Source of the DNA: Bog-473 sp963800725
GTDB taxonomy: Bacteria; Actinomycetota; Acidimicrobiia; Acidimicrobiales; RAAP-2
Assembly: GCA_963800725.1 (NCBI GenBank)
Contig: CAWDCE010000019.1
Span: 1-64,000, forward strand
Direction: 5' to 3'
Length of the DNA: 64,000 nt
Of the stretch, positions 30,357 through 38,807 are shown one piece after another. The position numbers and the translations under genes are program-made. The notes under the pieces are model-generated. The model did no database searches and had not been told where the DNA came from. It worked only from the letters and a program-made list of their open reading frames with translations. How positions within the stretch are numbered: the first letter of the stretch is position 1; each line of letters opens with the position of its first letter.

Positions 30357-31505
30357 TCAGCCTCTCGGCAATCCAAGGAGGCGTTCGGCGACCACATTGC
30401 GCTGTATCTCATTGGTGCCCGCGTAGATGGGACCGGCCAGGGCAAACAGGTAGCCGTCGAGCCAGGGACCCGGGCCGCCCGACTCGAGCATCTCGGCGTC
30501 GGGCCCCAAGAGGTCGAGCGCCGCCTCGTGGATGGCCAGGTCGGTTTCTGACCAAAAGATCTTGTTGCAACTTGCCTCGGGTCCGACGGCGTGGCCCTGG
30601 GTCACCTTGGTGGCCGTCCAATAGGTGTGCAGCTGATAGGCCTCGGCGTCCATGTGGGCTTGGGCGACGGCATCGGCCACCCGGGCGGATCCACCCCGCT
30701 GATCGAAGAGTTCGATCAATCGCCCGGCCGCTTCGGTGTAGCGGGCGGGGCTGCGCAAGCTCAGTCCACGCTCACTGCCCGCGGTCGACATCGCGACCGA
30801 CCACCCCGCGCCTTCGTCACCGAGCATCTGGGTGTCGGGCACCTCGACATTGTCGAAGAAGATCTCGGCAAAGCCGGTCTCGCCGTCGATCTGGGGGATG
30901 GGACGCACCGTCAGTCCAGGTGAGTCCATCTCGATGAGGAAGTAACTGAGACCCCGGTGTCGCTCGGCCTCGGGATCGGTGCGGAAGATTCCGAAACACC
31001 ACTGTGCGAACGCCCCGCGACTTGCCCACGTTTTTTGGCCCGAGAGCAGCCAGCCGTCACCACTCGCGTTGCGGACGGCCTTTGAGCGGATGCCCGCAAG
31101 ATCGCTCCCGGCGTCGGGTTCTGACCATCCTTGGCACCAGACCTCCTCGCCCGAAGCCATCGGGGGCAAAAAGCGCGCCTTCTGCTCGTCGGTTCCGTAT
31201 TCGAGCATCGTCGGGGCGAGCAGGAAGATGCCGTTCTGGCTGACCCGTTTGGGGGCCCGGGCCCGGTAGTACTCCTCTTCGAATATGAGCCACTCCATGA
31301 TGCCGACATCTCGACCCCCGTACTCGGTCGGCCAACTGACCACGGACCAGCGGTCGTCGAAGAGCTGGCGCTCCCAGGCCTGATGCGCCACGAATCCTTC
31401 CGCGGTGTCGAGTGAGGGAAGCGGGGTGATCGGGGTATGGGAGCTGAGCCAGGCACGCGCCTCGGCCCGGAAGGCCTCTTGGTCGGGCGAAAAGGTCAGG
31501 TCCAT
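30357..31505 (-). CDS. Acyl-CoA dehydrogenase, partner subunit
   Basis: 382 residues from ATG 31505; ATG 31517 is an alternative. Motifs: GEEVWCQGWSEPDAGSDLAG, LSGQKTWASRGAFAQW, GSERGLSLRSPARY, and the C-terminal YAGTNEIQRNVVAERLLGLP. As in its counterpart at 24 kb, Ala replaces the MCAD-type Glu before GT. It is divergent from the thiolase gene; the 117-bp region between them has an imperfect inverted repeat. The likely substrate is a steroid-derived or branched acyl-CoA (inference from context). Confidence 0.88.
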   Translation of the reverse strand: MDLTFSPDQEAFRAEARAWLSSHTPITPLPSLDTAEGFVAHQAWERQLFDDRWSVVSWPTEYGGRDVGIMEWLIFEEEYYRARAPKRVSQNGIFLLAPTMLEYGTDEQKARFLPPMASGEEVWCQGWSEPDAGSDLAGIRSKAVRNASGDGWLLSGQKTWASRGAFAQWCFGIFRTDPEAERHRGLSYFLIEMDSPGLTVRPIPQIDGETGFAEIFFDNVEVPDTQMLGDEGAGWSVAMSTAGSERGLSLRSPARYTEAAGRLIELFDQRGGSARVADAVAQAHMDAEAYQLHTYWTATKVTQGHAVGPEASCNKIFWSETDLAIHEAALDLLGPDAEMLESGGPGPWLDGYLFALAGPIYAGTNEIQRNVVAERLLGLPRG

Positions 31506-31579
31506 GGCGGGGGTCATGTCGCTGCGAATCTGACACACCCTCGACACGATTGCCAAGGTGGGGGCCCGATGCGCAGAGA

Positions 31580-31602
31580 GAATCTGACACCCCGTTAGAT
31601 TC
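31580..31602. promoter_or_regulatory. Imperfect 23-bp inverted repeat in the ACAD/thiolase divergent promoter
   Basis: GAATCTGAC, five bases, then GTTAGATTC: nine-base arms with one mismatch. A further half-site GAATCTGAC lies at 31526-31534. It is placed to control both the thiolase and the ACAD operons. It differs from the TGACG-N3-CGTCA sites, so a different regulator is likely. Confidence 0.45.
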
Positions 31603-31622
31603 GGGGCAACAATGAGCCCCCT

Positions 31623-32801
31623 ATGCCAAACGCCGTAATCGTCGACGCTGTCAGGACCCCCGTTGGGCGGCGCGGGGGACGCCTGTCTGGGTGGCACGCC
31701 ACCGACCTGGCTGCGCAACCGCTAATTGCCCTGCTCGCCCGCAATGATCTCGATCCCGCCCTGATCGAAGACGTCATCATGGGTTGCACCATGACGGTCG
31801 GCGAGCAGGCGATGAACATCGCCCGCAATGCCGCCATGGCCGCCGGTTTTCCCGATTCCGTGCCCGGCACCACCGTGGACCGCCAGTGCGGTTCGGCGCA
31901 ACAGGCCATCCATTTCGTGGCCCAGGCGGTGATGGCGGGGGCGATGGACATCGCCATTGGTGCGGGTATCGAATCGATGAGCCGGGTACCGATTGGATCG
32001 ACGACCGAGTCCGGACCGGGAGAAGCTTACGGACCGCTCTACAAGGAGCGCTTCGAGTTGATCCACCAGGGTGAGTGCGCCGAGGAGATCGCGCGGCGTT
32101 GGAAGGTCGATCGCGAGGAGATGGATGCCTTCGCACTCGAGTCCCATCAGCGCGCGGCGCGTGCCGCGGACGAGGGCCGCTTCGACCATGAGTTGGTGGC
32201 GATCGAGTCGTGGGTCCATCCCGATGTCCCCGGCGCTGCCGACGTGACGGGGATCATGGGGCGCGACGAAGGCGTCCGCCGTGACACCTCACTCGAAAAG
32301 CTGGCGGGGCTGCGACCGGCCTTCTTCGAAGGCGGCACGGTGACCGCGGGGACGTCGTCGCAGATCTCTGACGGAGCGGCTGCGGTGTTGATCATGAGCG
32401 AGGAGCGGGCATCGTCGCTGGGCCTGGTGCCCCGGGCTCGTTTCCACACCTTCGCGGTGGCGGCCAACGATCCGCAGATCATGCTCACCGCACCGATACC
32501 CGCCACCGAAATGGTGCTGGCGAAGGCCAAGCTCACGTTGGGCGACATCGACCTGGTGGAGATCAACGAGGCGTTCGCCTCGGTTGTCTTGGCCTGGGAG
32601 CGCGAGTTTCACCCCGATATGTCCAAGGTCAACGTCAACGGCGGTGCCATCGCCATCGGCCACCCCACCGGGTGTTCGGGAGCACGTCTGATGGCGACAC
32701 TCTTGAACGAACTCGAGCGCACCGGCGGTCGTTACGGCCTCCAGACGATGTGTGAAGGTGGCGGCCAGGCCAATGCCACGATCATCGAGCGGTTGGGCTG
32801 A
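31623..32801 (+). CDS. Thiolase (acetyl-CoA acetyltransferase, FadA5/FadA6 type)
   Basis: 392 residues, complete. The nucleophile is C89 in DRQCGSAQQA; the second active-site elements are INEAFASVVLAW, GHPTGCSGAR and the C-terminal MCEGGGQANA. It resembles the steroid-pathway thiolases FadA5 and FadA6 more than general FadA, especially in SQISDGAAAVL and the end. It cleaves a 3-ketoacyl-CoA with CoA. It is translationally coupled (TGATG) to a DUF35 gene and followed by an Ltp-type gene. Confidence 0.9.
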   Translation: MPNAVIVDAVRTPVGRRGGRLSGWHATDLAAQPLIALLARNDLDPALIEDVIMGCTMTVGEQAMNIARNAAMAAGFPDSVPGTTVDRQCGSAQQAIHFVAQAVMAGAMDIAIGAGIESMSRVPIGSTTESGPGEAYGPLYKERFELIHQGECAEEIARRWKVDREEMDAFALESHQRAARAADEGRFDHELVAIESWVHPDVPGAADVTGIMGRDEGVRRDTSLEKLAGLRPAFFEGGTVTAGTSSQISDGAAAVLIMSEERASSLGLVPRARFHTFAVAANDPQIMLTAPIPATEMVLAKAKLTLGDIDLVEINEAFASVVLAWEREFHPDMSKVNVNGGAIAIGHPTGCSGARLMATLLNELERTGGRYGLQTMCEGGGQANATIIERLG

Positions 32802-33248
32802 TGACGACCCAAGTTCCCGCCATCGAGGGTTGGTTCAACATCGAGGATGACGGAACGGCCGCCCTGACCGGTTCGCGCTGCGTGGCGTGCGGTACGTACG
32901 CGTTCCCCGCCGCCAAGCTCTACTGCGGCAATCCGGACTGTGCTTCACAGGAATTCGAATCGGTCGCCCTGTCACGGCGCGGCAAAATCTGGTCGTATAC
33001 CGACGCTGCGGTACCAGCCGCCGCCCCCCTACGTCGCGGCCGACCCCTACGTCCCGTTCTGTCTCGTGGCCGTCGAACTCGCGGCCGAGAAACTCGTGGT
33101 CATGGGACAGGTCGTCGCCGGGGTGACCGTCGACGACCTTACGGTCGGCGATGAAGTGGAATTGGTCGTCGACACGCTCTATTCAGAAGGCGACCACGAT
33201 TATCTCGTGTGGAAGTGGAAGCCCATCTCAAGCGCCAAGGAGGCCTGA
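32801..33248 (+). CDS. DUF35 zinc-ribbon/OB-fold protein (one frame break)
   Basis: About 149 residues: zinc ribbon SRCVACGTYAFP and CGNPDCAS, then RGKIWSYTDA; after a break near 33008 the OB fold goes on as YQPPPPYVAADPYVPFCLVA to the end. The start overlaps the thiolase stop. DUF35 proteins form complexes with adjacent Ltp/thiolase-fold proteins, so the partner is probably the next gene. Confidence 0.85.
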
Positions 33249-33252
33249 GGCA

Positions 33253-34464
33253 ATGCCCGACGACAGGCGCATAGCGGTGCTCGGTGCGGGCATGCACCCA
33301 TGGGGCAAGTGGGGCAGGCCTTTCGTCGAGTACGGCATGGCCGCCGTGCACGATGCTCTCGGCGACGCCGGGATCTCGTGGCGCGACGTGCAGTTCGTCT
33401 CGGGTGCTGACACCATCCGAAATGGGTACCCCGGCTTTGTGGCCGGGGCCACCTTCGCCCAGGCACTGGGCTGGACCGGGGCTCGGGTCTCGAGTTGTTA
33501 CGCCGCCTGCGCATCGGGGGCTGCCGCAATCGGCAACGCCCGGGCCCAGATCCTCGCCGGCCTGTGCGACGTTGCATTGGTGGTCGGCGCGGATACGACC
33601 CCCAAGGGGTTCTTCGCTCCGGTCGGCGGTGGCGAGCGTAAGGACGACCCGGACTGGTTGCGCTTCCATTTGATGGGGGCCACCAACCCGACCTACTTTG
33701 CCCTCTACGCCCGTCGGCGGATGGATCGCTTCGGTGCCACCGAAGAAGACTTCGCGCAGGTCAAGGTCAAGAACGCGCGCCACGGTGTGGCAAATCCCTA
33801 CGCCCGCTACCGGGGTGAGGTCACGGTCGAGGAGGTGTTGGCATCTCCCATGGTGGCCGATCCGCTGCGCCTGCTCGAGATCTGTGCAACTTCTGACGGC
33901 GGGGCGGCCCTGGTGCTCACCAGCATGGACTTCGCTCGCCGTCACGCCGGGGGAGCCGAACCCCTCGTCACCATCGACGCGGTGTCCACGGTCACGCCGT
34001 CCTTCCCCAACACCGTCATCGAGATGCCGAATTTCTCTACGGACTCTGCCGTCGCCGCTGTCGGGGGCATCGATTCTCGAGGCTTTCGTCCTTCGATCAC
34101 CGCTGCGGCCTATGCGGAGGCCGGGATTGGCCCAGAGGATCTGGACCTTGCCGAGGTGTACGACTTGTCCGCGGCCTTGGAACTCGACTGGTACGAGGAC
34201 ATCGGGCTGTGCGGGGAGGGCGAGGCCGAGAAACTGCTCCGTGACGGCGCGACATCGCTCGGCGGCCGGGTCCCGGTGAATCCATCGGGCGGCCTGTCGT
34301 GCTTCGGCGAAGCTATTCCCGCCCAGGCCATCGCCCAAGTTTGCGAGTCCGTCTGGCAGCTGCGGGGCACGGCGACGGGCCATCAGGTCGAGGGCGCACG
34401 AGTTGCGGTGACGGCCAATCAGGGGCTGTTCGGACACGGTTCATCGGTCCTGCTCAGCCGCTGA
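33253..34464 (+). CDS. Lipid-transfer-type thiolase-fold protein (SCP2-thiolase family)
   Basis: 403 residues from ATG 33253, with GGAGGCCTGAGG upstream. A retained nucleophile C86 lies in SSCYAACASGAAA. GADTTPKGFFAPVGGGER, VNPSGGLSCFGEAIPAQA and TANQGLFGHGSSV follow. This subfamily is annotated as lipid-transfer protein in mycobacteria and cleaves C-C bonds by thiolysis or retro-aldol chemistry with a DUF35 partner. Unlike the two Ltp-type genes at 51-53 kb, it keeps a cysteine. Confidence 0.87.
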   Translation: MPDDRRIAVLGAGMHPWGKWGRPFVEYGMAAVHDALGDAGISWRDVQFVSGADTIRNGYPGFVAGATFAQALGWTGARVSSCYAACASGAAAIGNARAQILAGLCDVALVVGADTTPKGFFAPVGGGERKDDPDWLRFHLMGATNPTYFALYARRRMDRFGATEEDFAQVKVKNARHGVANPYARYRGEVTVEEVLASPMVADPLRLLEICATSDGGAALVLTSMDFARRHAGGAEPLVTIDAVSTVTPSFPNTVIEMPNFSTDSAVAAVGGIDSRGFRPSITAAAYAEAGIGPEDLDLAEVYDLSAALELDWYEDIGLCGEGEAEKLLRDGATSLGGRVPVNPSGGLSCFGEAIPAQAIAQVCESVWQLRGTATGHQVEGARVAVTANQGLFGHGSSVLLSR

Positions 34465-34494
34465 CGCCTTTTCTCATCAAATTCTTACGATTGG

Positions 34495-34578
34495 AAACTC
34501 GGGTTTCTGGGTAGAAACCTGGTGACGTCACATCTCTAGAGACGGTCTTTAGGCTCGCCTGAGGACGGTCAATATTGA
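34495..34578. promoter_or_regulatory. Cluster of palindromes upstream of a small HTH gene
   Basis: Within 84 bp: GAAAC-TCGG-GTTTC (34495-34508), GGTTTC-TGGGTA-GAAACC (34503-34520), TGACGTCA (34523-34530), TCTCTAGAGA (34534-34543) and TCAATATTGA (34569-34578), plus a repeated GACGGTC. The two hairpins share an arm and are mutually exclusive. The area is probably the control region of the HTH gene at 34639 and may include the end of the preceding operon. Confidence 0.45.
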
Positions 34579-34638
34579 GAGACGTCGCATTGGGCCAAGT
34601 GGCCACAGTGCAAGCACGATCGTGCGGAAGGAGTTTGG

Positions 34639-35088
34639 ATGTTGGCAACCGATGTGGAGAGGTCACAGCAAGCTTCGCAAACCGAAGAGAGAACAGGCGG
34701 AGAAGTGACGGACCACAACGAACCGGACCACGCAGTTGGGTCCGACGAAGTCTTGCAGGCCCTGGGCGAGCTCGAGGTCGTGTTGAAGGAAAACGCGGAG
34801 CACGAGCGGGTGCTGGTCGAGCGAATCGCTGCACTGCGCGCGGCTCGAGCGAATGGCACGGAGTGGCGTTCGATCTTGGCCGACGAAGACGAGCCGGGGA
34901 CGGTCCAGCTTGTCAGCACGGTGCTACGTCGCCAATCTGAGGCGAGTGGGTACCTGCGCCGTTCCTTGGTGGTCGCGCTGCGAGCCGAAGGTCAGAGCAT
35001 TCCGAGCATCGCGCACCTTTTCGGGGTGACGCACCAGCGGGTGTCGAACCTGCTGCGGCGAGTGGCCCAGGGCGGCACGTCCGCTTGA
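34639..35088 (+). CDS. Small helix-turn-helix DNA-binding protein
   Basis: 149 residues. AAGGAG lies five bases before ATG 34639. An acidic N-terminus and a coiled-coil-like helix (ALGELEVVLKENAEHERVL) precede a C-terminal helix-turn-helix, GQSIPSIAHLFGVTHQRVSN. It looks like a transcription regulator with an unusual helical N-domain; no ligand-binding domain is seen. The palindrome-rich upstream region suggests autoregulation. Confidence 0.75.
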   Translation: MLATDVERSQQASQTEERTGGEVTDHNEPDHAVGSDEVLQALGELEVVLKENAEHERVLVERIAALRAARANGTEWRSILADEDEPGTVQLVSTVLRRQSEASGYLRRSLVVALRAEGQSIPSIAHLFGVTHQRVSNLLRRVAQGGTSA

Positions 35089-35106
35089 GCCCATGGAGCC
35101 GCCGAC

Positions 35107-36177
35107 CTATGTGGTCGGCGTGCTCCATCGCTTGAGCACTTCGTCGGCCTCGTTCATCACCGCATCGATGATGTCGGCGACGCTCGGGAGCTGGTCGATC
35201 ACGCCGACCACCTGACCGGTCGGCAGGACGCCCACGTCGGTCCGACCATCCACGAGCGCGGCCTTGGTCATGACGGGCGCGTTCGCCGCCATGATGACCT
35301 GGGGCCACGTAAGTTCATTTCCCACTTTCATGGCACGCCCCTCTTTGAGTAGGGCGGTCAACGACGCCCCGGTCTCGCGGCGGAACTGGTGCGCGCTCTT
35401 GAGCGCACGGGGCAAGGAACGAAGCCAGCCCTGGGTCTCAAGGTGATTGACCAGGTCGGTCCGCACCACGCGTTGCGGCGCTCCGTCGACCTTGGTGGTC
35501 ACGACCGTGCCGGTGACCGGCGTCCCGACATAGCGCGCCTTGATCTCGTCGGGCACGCGGCTCTCGGCGGAGAGCAAGAAGCGGGTGCCCATGGCAATGC
35601 CCGATGCGCCATAGGCGAGGGCGGCCACCAGCCCTTGGCCGCTGTAGAAACCGCCGGCTCCTATGACCAGGACGCGATCACCGACGGCCTCGACGACCTG
35701 GGGCAACAGCAAGGACGTGGGCACCGGACCGGTGTGCCCACCGCCTTCGCCACCTTGGGCGATGACCGCATCGACCCCCCAGTCGGCCACCTTTTCGGCA
35801 TGGCGTCTGGCGCCGACGGTCGGCATGACGAAGAGGCCCGCCGCCTTGCAGCGCTCGACCAACGCTGGATTGGGCGCCTGGGCGAAACTGGCCACCCGGG
35901 CCCCGGTCTCGATCAAAAGTGCGATCCGATCATTGACGTCGGCCACATCGGTACGCAGGTTGACCCCAAACGGCGCCGAGGTCCGGGCCCGGACCTCGGC
36001 AATGGCCTCGGCCAGCTGGTCGAGGGTCATGGTGGCTGACGCCAAGATTCCGAGGCCTCCGGCGTTGGCGGTGGCGGCGACGAGACGCGGTCCGGCGACC
36101 CAGCCCATTCCCGTCTGCACGATGGGATAGCGCACACCCACCCGGTCGCAGAACGCGGTGTGCAGCGCTGGGTGCAA
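35107..36177 (-). CDS. ipdC: IpdC-like flavin reductase (nitronate monooxygenase fold)
   Basis: 356 residues of the 2-nitropropane dioxygenase/NMO family: YPIVQTGMGWVAGPRLVAA, IAQGGEGGGHTGPVPTSLLL, GGFYSGQGLVAALAYGASG, MGTRFLLSAESRVPDE. As the third gene after ipdB and ipdA, it matches the conserved steroid ring C/D cluster of M. tuberculosis (Rv3550-Rv3553), where this position encodes the flavin-dependent reductase of a hydroxy-indane-CoA intermediate. The gene name depends on this context. Confidence 0.85.
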   Translation of the reverse strand: MHPALHTAFCDRVGVRYPIVQTGMGWVAGPRLVAATANAGGLGILASATMTLDQLAEAIAEVRARTSAPFGVNLRTDVADVNDRIALLIETGARVASFAQAPNPALVERCKAAGLFVMPTVGARRHAEKVADWGVDAVIAQGGEGGGHTGPVPTSLLLPQVVEAVGDRVLVIGAGGFYSGQGLVAALAYGASGIAMGTRFLLSAESRVPDEIKARYVGTPVTGTVVTTKVDGAPQRVVRTDLVNHLETQGWLRSLPRALKSAHQFRRETGASLTALLKEGRAMKVGNELTWPQVIMAANAPVMTKAALVDGRTDVGVLPTGQVVGVIDQLPSVADIIDAVMNEADEVLKRWSTPTT

Positions 36178-36194
36178 TGGAGTTGGTGTCGCGC

Positions 36195-36965
36195 TCAGCT
36201 CTTCACATCCCGGTCGCGCAGGGACTTGGGGTCGAGCACGGTGCGCAAGAGTTCGAGTTCTTCGGGTGTCGGCACGCGGGTCTCGGCGACGTCGTTATCG
36301 ATGTGCAGCGTAAATCCCGTGGCCGAGGTGACGTCTTCGACCGACACGCCCGGATGCACCGAGGCCAGACGCATGGTGCGCTCGGTTGTGGCGAAGTCGA
36401 ACACCCCGAGATTCGAGACGACGCGGCGCAGGTCGTGGAAGCGGGTGGCCCCGGGCCCCGCACCGGCGGCCCGGGCGAAGCCCACGCCGCTGACGACGTC
36501 GACGTGTTCGACGAAGCTGCGGGGGTTGTGGTCGGGCACCCAGTAGCTGGTCGGGTGGTTGACCGAGTTGCCCGGTGCGCCGCGCACGCCGACGAGTTGG
36601 ACTTTGGGGTGGGCGTGGTCGCCGATGGCCGAGATGTTCTGATTGCCCTCGCGGTCGATCTGGCTGGCCATCATCATGATGTGCCGGCGTCCTGACCACA
36701 CCACGTCGAACACGCTGCGGTAGGGCATCGGTGCTTCGCGAACGAGGTCGCCCGCGCGCGCCGTGAGTGGTGGGGCACCGACCATGAGAGCGGCTTCGCC
36801 GTCGGTCAGCACCAGGTCGGGGGCGAAGGTGGACTTGGCCAGGCGGGCACCGAGGGCGGGGATGTTGCCGAAGGGACTCGCCATGATCTCGCCCGCACCC
36901 CGCCAGGCGTCGGCGCAGGCCACGACACAGAACTCAGCCCGGGTCACGCCGCCGTGATCGCTCAT
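36195..36965 (-). CDS. ipdB: Steroid ring C/D hydrolase IpdAB, beta subunit
   Basis: 256 residues of the class I CoA-transferase beta fold: TRAEFCVVACADAWRGAGEI, GRRHIMMMASQIDREGNQNI, GVRGAPGNSVNHPTSYWV, VVSNLGVFDF and the C-terminal DPKSLRDRD. All closely match mycobacterial IpdB as I remember it. IpdAB opens the last steroid ring (COCHEA-CoA hydrolase) rather than transferring CoA. The ATG overlaps the ipdA stop (ATGA). Confidence 0.92.
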   Translation of the reverse strand: MSDHGGVTRAEFCVVACADAWRGAGEIMASPFGNIPALGARLAKSTFAPDLVLTDGEAALMVGAPPLTARAGDLVREAPMPYRSVFDVVWSGRRHIMMMASQIDREGNQNISAIGDHAHPKVQLVGVRGAPGNSVNHPTSYWVPDHNPRSFVEHVDVVSGVGFARAAGAGPGATRFHDLRRVVSNLGVFDFATTERTMRLASVHPGVSVEDVTSATGFTLHIDNDVAETRVPTPEELELLRTVLDPKSLRDRDVKS

Positions 36966-37852
36966 GCCTCGCTCCGTTCGCTGACGTGGGATTGGTAGCC
37001 GTCCTCATCGACCATGAGGTAGCGCTCCGAAAAAGCCTTCCAGGCGTCGGCATCGCCCGCCGAGGCGGCATATTCCTTCTGAAACGCCTCGTCGCGTCCA
37101 TAGTCGGGAGGGTTGGCGGTGAAGTGTGCGCCGTTGGGCGTCTCGGCGACGCCGTCGGTCAACAACCGGTGGATGACTACAGCTGCGAGGGGTCCTTCTT
37201 CACTCAACGCGCCATTGGCCACGATGCGTTCGGTGGTCACGAAACGTCGTTCGGCCGCGCCGAGGAACAGCGGGTCGAAGAACGGGTCGGGGCTGAGGAT
37301 CTGGGCGTTGCCCGCGGTGTCGGCCCGGTTGGTGTGCACGATGGCGGCGTCGAGCCGCAGTGCCGGCATGGCCACCAACTCGACGTCGGCGTCGGCCGGA
37401 TCGCAGAGGTAGGGCGAATCGGCACCGTAGGGGGAGCGGACCAGGGCGAGATCTGGATTGATGCGCAATACGTCTGAACCGAGCCCGGCGCGGGTCGGGA
37501 GGAAGGGCACCCGCCATGCGGCGGCCTGGAGGCCCTGGAAGAACATTCCCTCATCGACCTCCATGACGTCGACCAAGCCCCCTTGGCGCGCCGCCCGCCA
37601 GTGCGGGTCGAGGGCGATGGAGTCGAGCGTCACGAAGCCGCACACGACCTTTTTGACCTTGCCGGTGGCGCATAGGAGACCGACGTCGGGCCCGCCATAG
37701 GCGACGATGGTGAGATCGGTGAGATCCGAGCGGCACAACGCCCGGATCAGTGCCATGGGCTTGCGGCGCGAACCCCAACCCCCAATGCCGATGGTCATGC
37801 CCGAACGCAATTCGCCGACCATGTCGTCGACCGAGGTTCGCTTGTCGCTCAC
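36962..37852 (-). CDS. ipdA: Steroid ring C/D hydrolase IpdAB, alpha subunit
   Basis: 296 residues: RSGMTIGIGGWGSRRKPMAL, TIVAYGGPDVGLLCATGKVK, the active-site neighbourhood EVDEGMFFQGLQAAAWRVPF, PALRLDAAIVHTNRADTAGN and PDYGRDEAFQKEYA. This tracks mycobacterial IpdA closely. Together with IpdB it hydrolyses the last carbocycle of steroid-derived CoA intermediates. It follows echA20 by 76 bp on the same strand and is coupled to ipdB. Confidence 0.92.
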   Translation of the reverse strand: MSDKRTSVDDMVGELRSGMTIGIGGWGSRRKPMALIRALCRSDLTDLTIVAYGGPDVGLLCATGKVKKVVCGFVTLDSIALDPHWRAARQGGLVDVMEVDEGMFFQGLQAAAWRVPFLPTRAGLGSDVLRINPDLALVRSPYGADSPYLCDPADADVELVAMPALRLDAAIVHTNRADTAGNAQILSPDPFFDPLFLGAAERRFVTTERIVANGALSEEGPLAAVVIHRLLTDGVAETPNGAHFTANPPDYGRDEAFQKEYAASAGDADAWKAFSERYLMVDEDGYQSHVSERSEA

Positions 37853-37928
37853 GGTACCGTCCTGTCGTTTCGCGTCGGGATCGGCGCGTCGATTCGAGTG
37901 TCGTGGTGGTGGTCGCTCCGGGTGCGAT

Positions 37929-38687
37929 TCATGTCGACGTGTCGGCGTCGCGCTTTTCGACGAAGGCGGCGCGCTGTTCGTCGGCGACGCCCCGGACGTG
38001 GAGCTCGTAGGTGAAACCCTGCTCGAATCGGTAACTGCGCTTCACGTCGACCGGGTCGATGCCGTTAAGGGACTCTTTCGCCCGGCGAATGATGGTCGGG
38101 CTCTTGGTGGCGATCTCTTCGGCCAGCGCCAGTGCGGCGCTGTGGAGGTCGGCCAACGGCACGACCGCCGCCACCGATCCGTAGGCGGCGAGTTCGGCGG
38201 CGGTGATTGGCTTCGCGGTGTAGACCATCTTGCGCATGGCGTGCTGGGGCACCAAGCGGGCCAGGTGGGTGGCGGCCCCGAGGGCGCCCCGGTCGACTTC
38301 AGGGAGGCCGAACGTGGCGTCGTCCGCGGCCACGACCATGTCGGCATTGCCGACCAGTCCAATGCCGCCACCGAGGCAGAATCCCTGTACGGCGGCGATG
38401 ACGGGGACCTCGCAGTCATAGACGGCGGCAAAGGCGGCGGCGCAGCCTCGGTTCACCCCGACGAGGGCTTCGTCGCCTTTCGCGTTGATCTCTTTGATGT
38501 CGACCCCGGCGCAGAAACCGCGACCCTCGGCCCGCAGTACCACCACCCGGTTCTCTTGGACCCGCCCCGCCACTATCAGGGCGTCGGCCAACTCGAACCA
38601 GCCCGCCACGTCAAGCGCGTTCACCGGCGGATGATCGATGACCACCTCGGCGATCCCGCTCTGCTCTTGAACGATACGTACGGGCAT
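37929..38687 (-). CDS. echA20: Enoyl-CoA hydratase-fold ring-opening hydrolase EchA20
   Basis: 252 residues from ATG 38687: VVVLRAEGRGFCAGVDIKEI, NRGCAAAFAAVYDCEVPVIA, GFCLGGGIGLVGNADMVVA, DDATFGLPEVDRGALGAATH and SYRFEQGFTYELHVRGVADE. These blocks match mycobacterial EchA20, which hydrolyses the D ring of HIEC-CoA, and the gene order echA20-ipdA-ipdB-ipdC is the same. A palindromic operator lies 30 bp upstream. The crotonase oxyanion-hole glycines are present. Confidence 0.9.
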   Translation of the reverse strand: MPVRIVQEQSGIAEVVIDHPPVNALDVAGWFELADALIVAGRVQENRVVVLRAEGRGFCAGVDIKEINAKGDEALVGVNRGCAAAFAAVYDCEVPVIAAVQGFCLGGGIGLVGNADMVVAADDATFGLPEVDRGALGAATHLARLVPQHAMRKMVYTAKPITAAELAAYGSVAAVVPLADLHSAALALAEEIATKSPTIIRRAKESLNGIDPVDVKRSYRFEQGFTYELHVRGVADEQRAAFVEKRDADTST

Positions 38688-38716
38688 TGCGCCGAATTCT
38701 CCTCTGGACCGGGTAC

Positions 38717-38731
38717 CTGACGCCGCGTCAG
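38717..38731. promoter_or_regulatory. Inverted repeat CTGACG-CCG-CGTCAG, putative operator
   Basis: Six-base perfect arms around CCG, 30 bp upstream of echA20 and 77 bp upstream of the divergent SDR gene. Same core as the sites at 6849 and 26211, and close to them in distance from the regulated start. Probably controls the echA20-ipdABC operon and perhaps the SDR. Confidence 0.55.
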
Positions 38732-38807
38732 ACAACGCTTCGAACTTAGGCGAGTGCGCTCCACGTGGCCAACACCGCCGCACGAGGGGTGTCTAGTGTT
38801 GGCGGCC

